Of a DNA stretch of 64,000 bases, positions 62,644 through 64,000 are shown in pieces. Under the pieces are notes generated by a model, which worked only from the letters and a program-made list of their open reading frames with translations, made no database searches and was not told where the DNA came from. The stretch is from Parabacteroides goldsteinii DSM 19448 = WAL 12034 (GTDB taxonomy: Bacteria; Bacteroidota; Bacteroidia; Bacteroidales; Tannerellaceae): positions 436,859 to 500,858 of the forward strand of contig NZ_KQ033913.1 of assembly GCF_000969835.1 (NCBI RefSeq), written 5' to 3'. Numbering within the stretch: the stretch's first letter is position 1; every line of letters begins with the position of its first letter. The translations under genes were made by a program, and so were the position numbers.

Positions 62644-63662
62644 TATTGCTCCTTGATAATCTTAACGGTTGCAGACATGCCTGATACCAGTTTCGGCATC
62701 CGGGTATTTTCTTTTCCTTTTTTTACCTGGTCGACGGAGACTTTTATCGGGATGCGCTGGGCAACTTTGGTATAATTGCCGGAAGCATTATTAGGAGGGA
62801 TCAATGAAAACTCCGAAGCTGTGTTTGTACCTATATAGAATATCTTTCCGGAAAAGGTGAGTCCGGGGTAGGCGTCCAGCGTGAAATCGGCTTTCTGTCC
62901 GAGGCGGAGCGTCCGGAACTTGGTCTCCTCCAGATAAACGGCTACCCAAAGGTCTTTCCCTTCATTGATTGTAAAGAGTGTCTGTCCGGGTTGAACCATG
63001 TCACCCGGAAGCGACCACCGTTTGGCAATCACGCCGTCGACCGGAGCTGTGATGCGATAATATCCCAATGAAACACGGGTGGATTCTATCGCTGCATCAG
63101 CTGAGGCGATTGCCGCTTCACCGGATGTGATCTGTGCCCGTGAGACCTTGATCTGATCTTTGGCTACTTCTACTTTTATGCCTGTACTTTTCCAGGAGTC
63201 TTCCGCATCCTGGAATGTTTCCTGCGAAACGGCATTGGTGCTGTATAGTTTTTGGTCACGTAGATAGTTCACTTCTGCCTGATGGTAAGCGATTTCTGCC
63301 AGTTGGAGGTTCTTGATGGCAGTGTTGAGATTCTCTTTTTCCAGTTTCAGGTTGGCTATCGTCTGTTCACGGCGGGCAATGGTTTCCTGTAACTCTGCAA
63401 CGATACCGCTGCTGTCAAGTTCGGCAAGGAGCATGCCGGCTTTGACCGTATCGCCTTCCCAGGCATATTGCCTGACCATCGGTCCCATGACCTGTGATGC
63501 GACGCTTACCCGGTAACTGTCAAGGTTGGCGTCATTAGTCGAAATATATTTGCGATAGTTCCACCACCATAGAAAGGCAATAATGACGGCGATAACCAAT
63601 ATGGCAATAAGCCATATCATACTTTTGTTGGGTGTTTTGTTAGAAGTACTTACACTATCCAT
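62643..63662 (-). CDS. HlyD/EmrA-family membrane fusion protein
   Basis: 339 aa. One N-terminal transmembrane segment (about 15-34), a biotinyl-lipoyl-like hairpin split around a long coiled coil (about 85-190), and the YYRITAPVDGVIAKR motif at about 207-221 typical of EmrA. It bridges the EmrB-like transporter to an outer-membrane channel. First gene of the efflux pair. Confidence 0.92.
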   Translation of the reverse strand: MDSVSTSNKTPNKSMIWLIAILVIAVIIAFLWWWNYRKYISTNDANLDSYRVSVASQVMGPMVRQYAWEGDTVKAGMLLAELDSSGIVAELQETIARREQTIANLKLEKENLNTAIKNLQLAEIAYHQAEVNYLRDQKLYSTNAVSQETFQDAEDSWKSTGIKVEVAKDQIKVSRAQITSGEAAIASADAAIESTRVSLGYYRITAPVDGVIAKRWSLPGDMVQPGQTLFTINEGKDLWVAVYLEETKFRTLRLGQKADFTLDAYPGLTFSGKIFYIGTNTASEFSLIPPNNASGNYTKVAQRIPIKVSVDQVKKGKENTRMPKLVSGMSATVKIIKEQ

Positions 63663-63753
63663 AGTTGTGACGTATATTTTTCTGCTTAAAACAAATAAAA
63701 TATATAAAGGTTCTGGCTATAAAGGTGATTAACAAGTTTGTACAAAAGCTTTT

Positions 63754-64000
63754 TCAATGGCTTTCCTTTTCCAAATCTGCCCGGCTCTTACTTTGTGTAA
63801 CCAGATAAACCCCGGTAAAAACAAGGACTGCCGATAATACTTTTTGTAAAGAGAATGTGTCTTGCCCTATCATGACCGCAATCAGTGAAGCAATAATCGG
63901 TTGTATATAATTATACATGCTCACTGTTGTCGGACGGATGCGTTTCAGCGACATAGGTATTAATAAATAAGGAATGAATGTCGCACCGATCAGTACGAAA
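63754..64000 (-). CDS. EamA/DMT-family transporter, C-terminal part (start outside window)
   Basis: The minus strand is open from the right window edge (FVLIGATFIPYLLIP) to the stop at 63754, 81 residues. SxxxYxYxQPIIASLIAVMIGQD and LVFTGVYLV are the last helices of the EamA domain of drug/metabolite transporters. A basic tail (KSRADLEKES) follows. Substrate unknown. Confidence 0.85.
   Translation of the reverse strand, partial: FVLIGATFIPYLLIPMSLKRIRPTTVSMYNYIQPIIASLIAVMIGQDTFSLQKVLSAVLVFTGVYLVTQSKSRADLEKESH

Overview
The window reads as a chromosomal segment of a Bacteroidales bacterium, most likely Parabacteroides or a close relative. This rests on Bacteroides-type promoters (TTG, a spacer of about 19-21 bases, then TAnnTTTG) before many genes, on Bacteroidetes families (DUF4136, DUF4199, DUF5856, HU-free RRM protein, Wzi/SLBB/Wzz capsule export genes) and on a myo-inositol-lipid operon laid out as in Bacteroides thetaiotaomicron. 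The genus is inference; no rRNA is present.

Layout. 1-3.5 kb, plus strand: the 3' end of clpB, a small lipoprotein, an acidic small protein, an OmpA-type lipoprotein, a DUF4136 lipoprotein and a small beta-barrel. 3.6-11.7 kb, minus strand: a capsule export operon read from its own promoter at 11.7 kb (Wzi, lipocalin-like lipoprotein, Wza-like SLBB protein, Wzz) that ends in an unusual helicase with four helicase-associated repeats. 11.8-33.1 kb, minus strand: one long Wzx/Wzy-type capsule or O-antigen operon. In transcription order it holds a MraY/WecA-like initiating transferase, two FdtA-like sugar ketoisomerases, a GNAT-like protein, a KAS III, an SDR reductase, a crotonase, a PLP aminotransferase, five glycosyltransferases, flippase, UDP-GlcNAc 2-epimerase, polymerase and rfbACDB. 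The set predicts a repeat unit with rhamnose, ManNAc and a 3-amino-3,6-dideoxyhexose, the last probably carrying an unusual N-acyl group made by the embedded fatty-acid-like module. An IS4-family element (20874-22343, 7-bp target duplication) has cut one glycosyltransferase near its C-terminus.

The capsule operon is preceded by a segment of about 180 bp bounded by two 36-bp palindromic repeats (32942-32977 and 33084-33119) that holds a promoter pointing away from the operon. This looks like a phase-variable invertible promoter caught in the OFF orientation.

33.3-39.6 kb, minus strand: the inositol-lipid operon (myo-inositol-phosphate synthase, nucleotidyltransferase, ATP-grasp, CDP-alcohol phosphatidyltransferase, HAD phosphatase) followed by a metallophosphoesterase and an outer-membrane protein. 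40-47 kb: an RRM RNA-binding protein, an outer-membrane protein, ApbE, an IlvD/Edd dehydratase, MntP, a GT2 and a DUF4199 protein, then tRNA-Thr and the SRP RNA in one short transcript. 47.6-55.6 kb: a PurF-like protein lacking the nucleophilic Cys, PepT, GcvT, a BASS transporter, a DUF695 protein, a MutS-like ATPase, a DUF5856 ferritin-like protein and a DUF488 protein. 55.7-61 kb, minus strand: thrA, a proposed PGM-like homoserine kinase and thrC behind a leader with attenuator-like pairing. 61-64 kb, minus strand: an EmrAB-type efflux pair and the 3' end of an EamA transporter.
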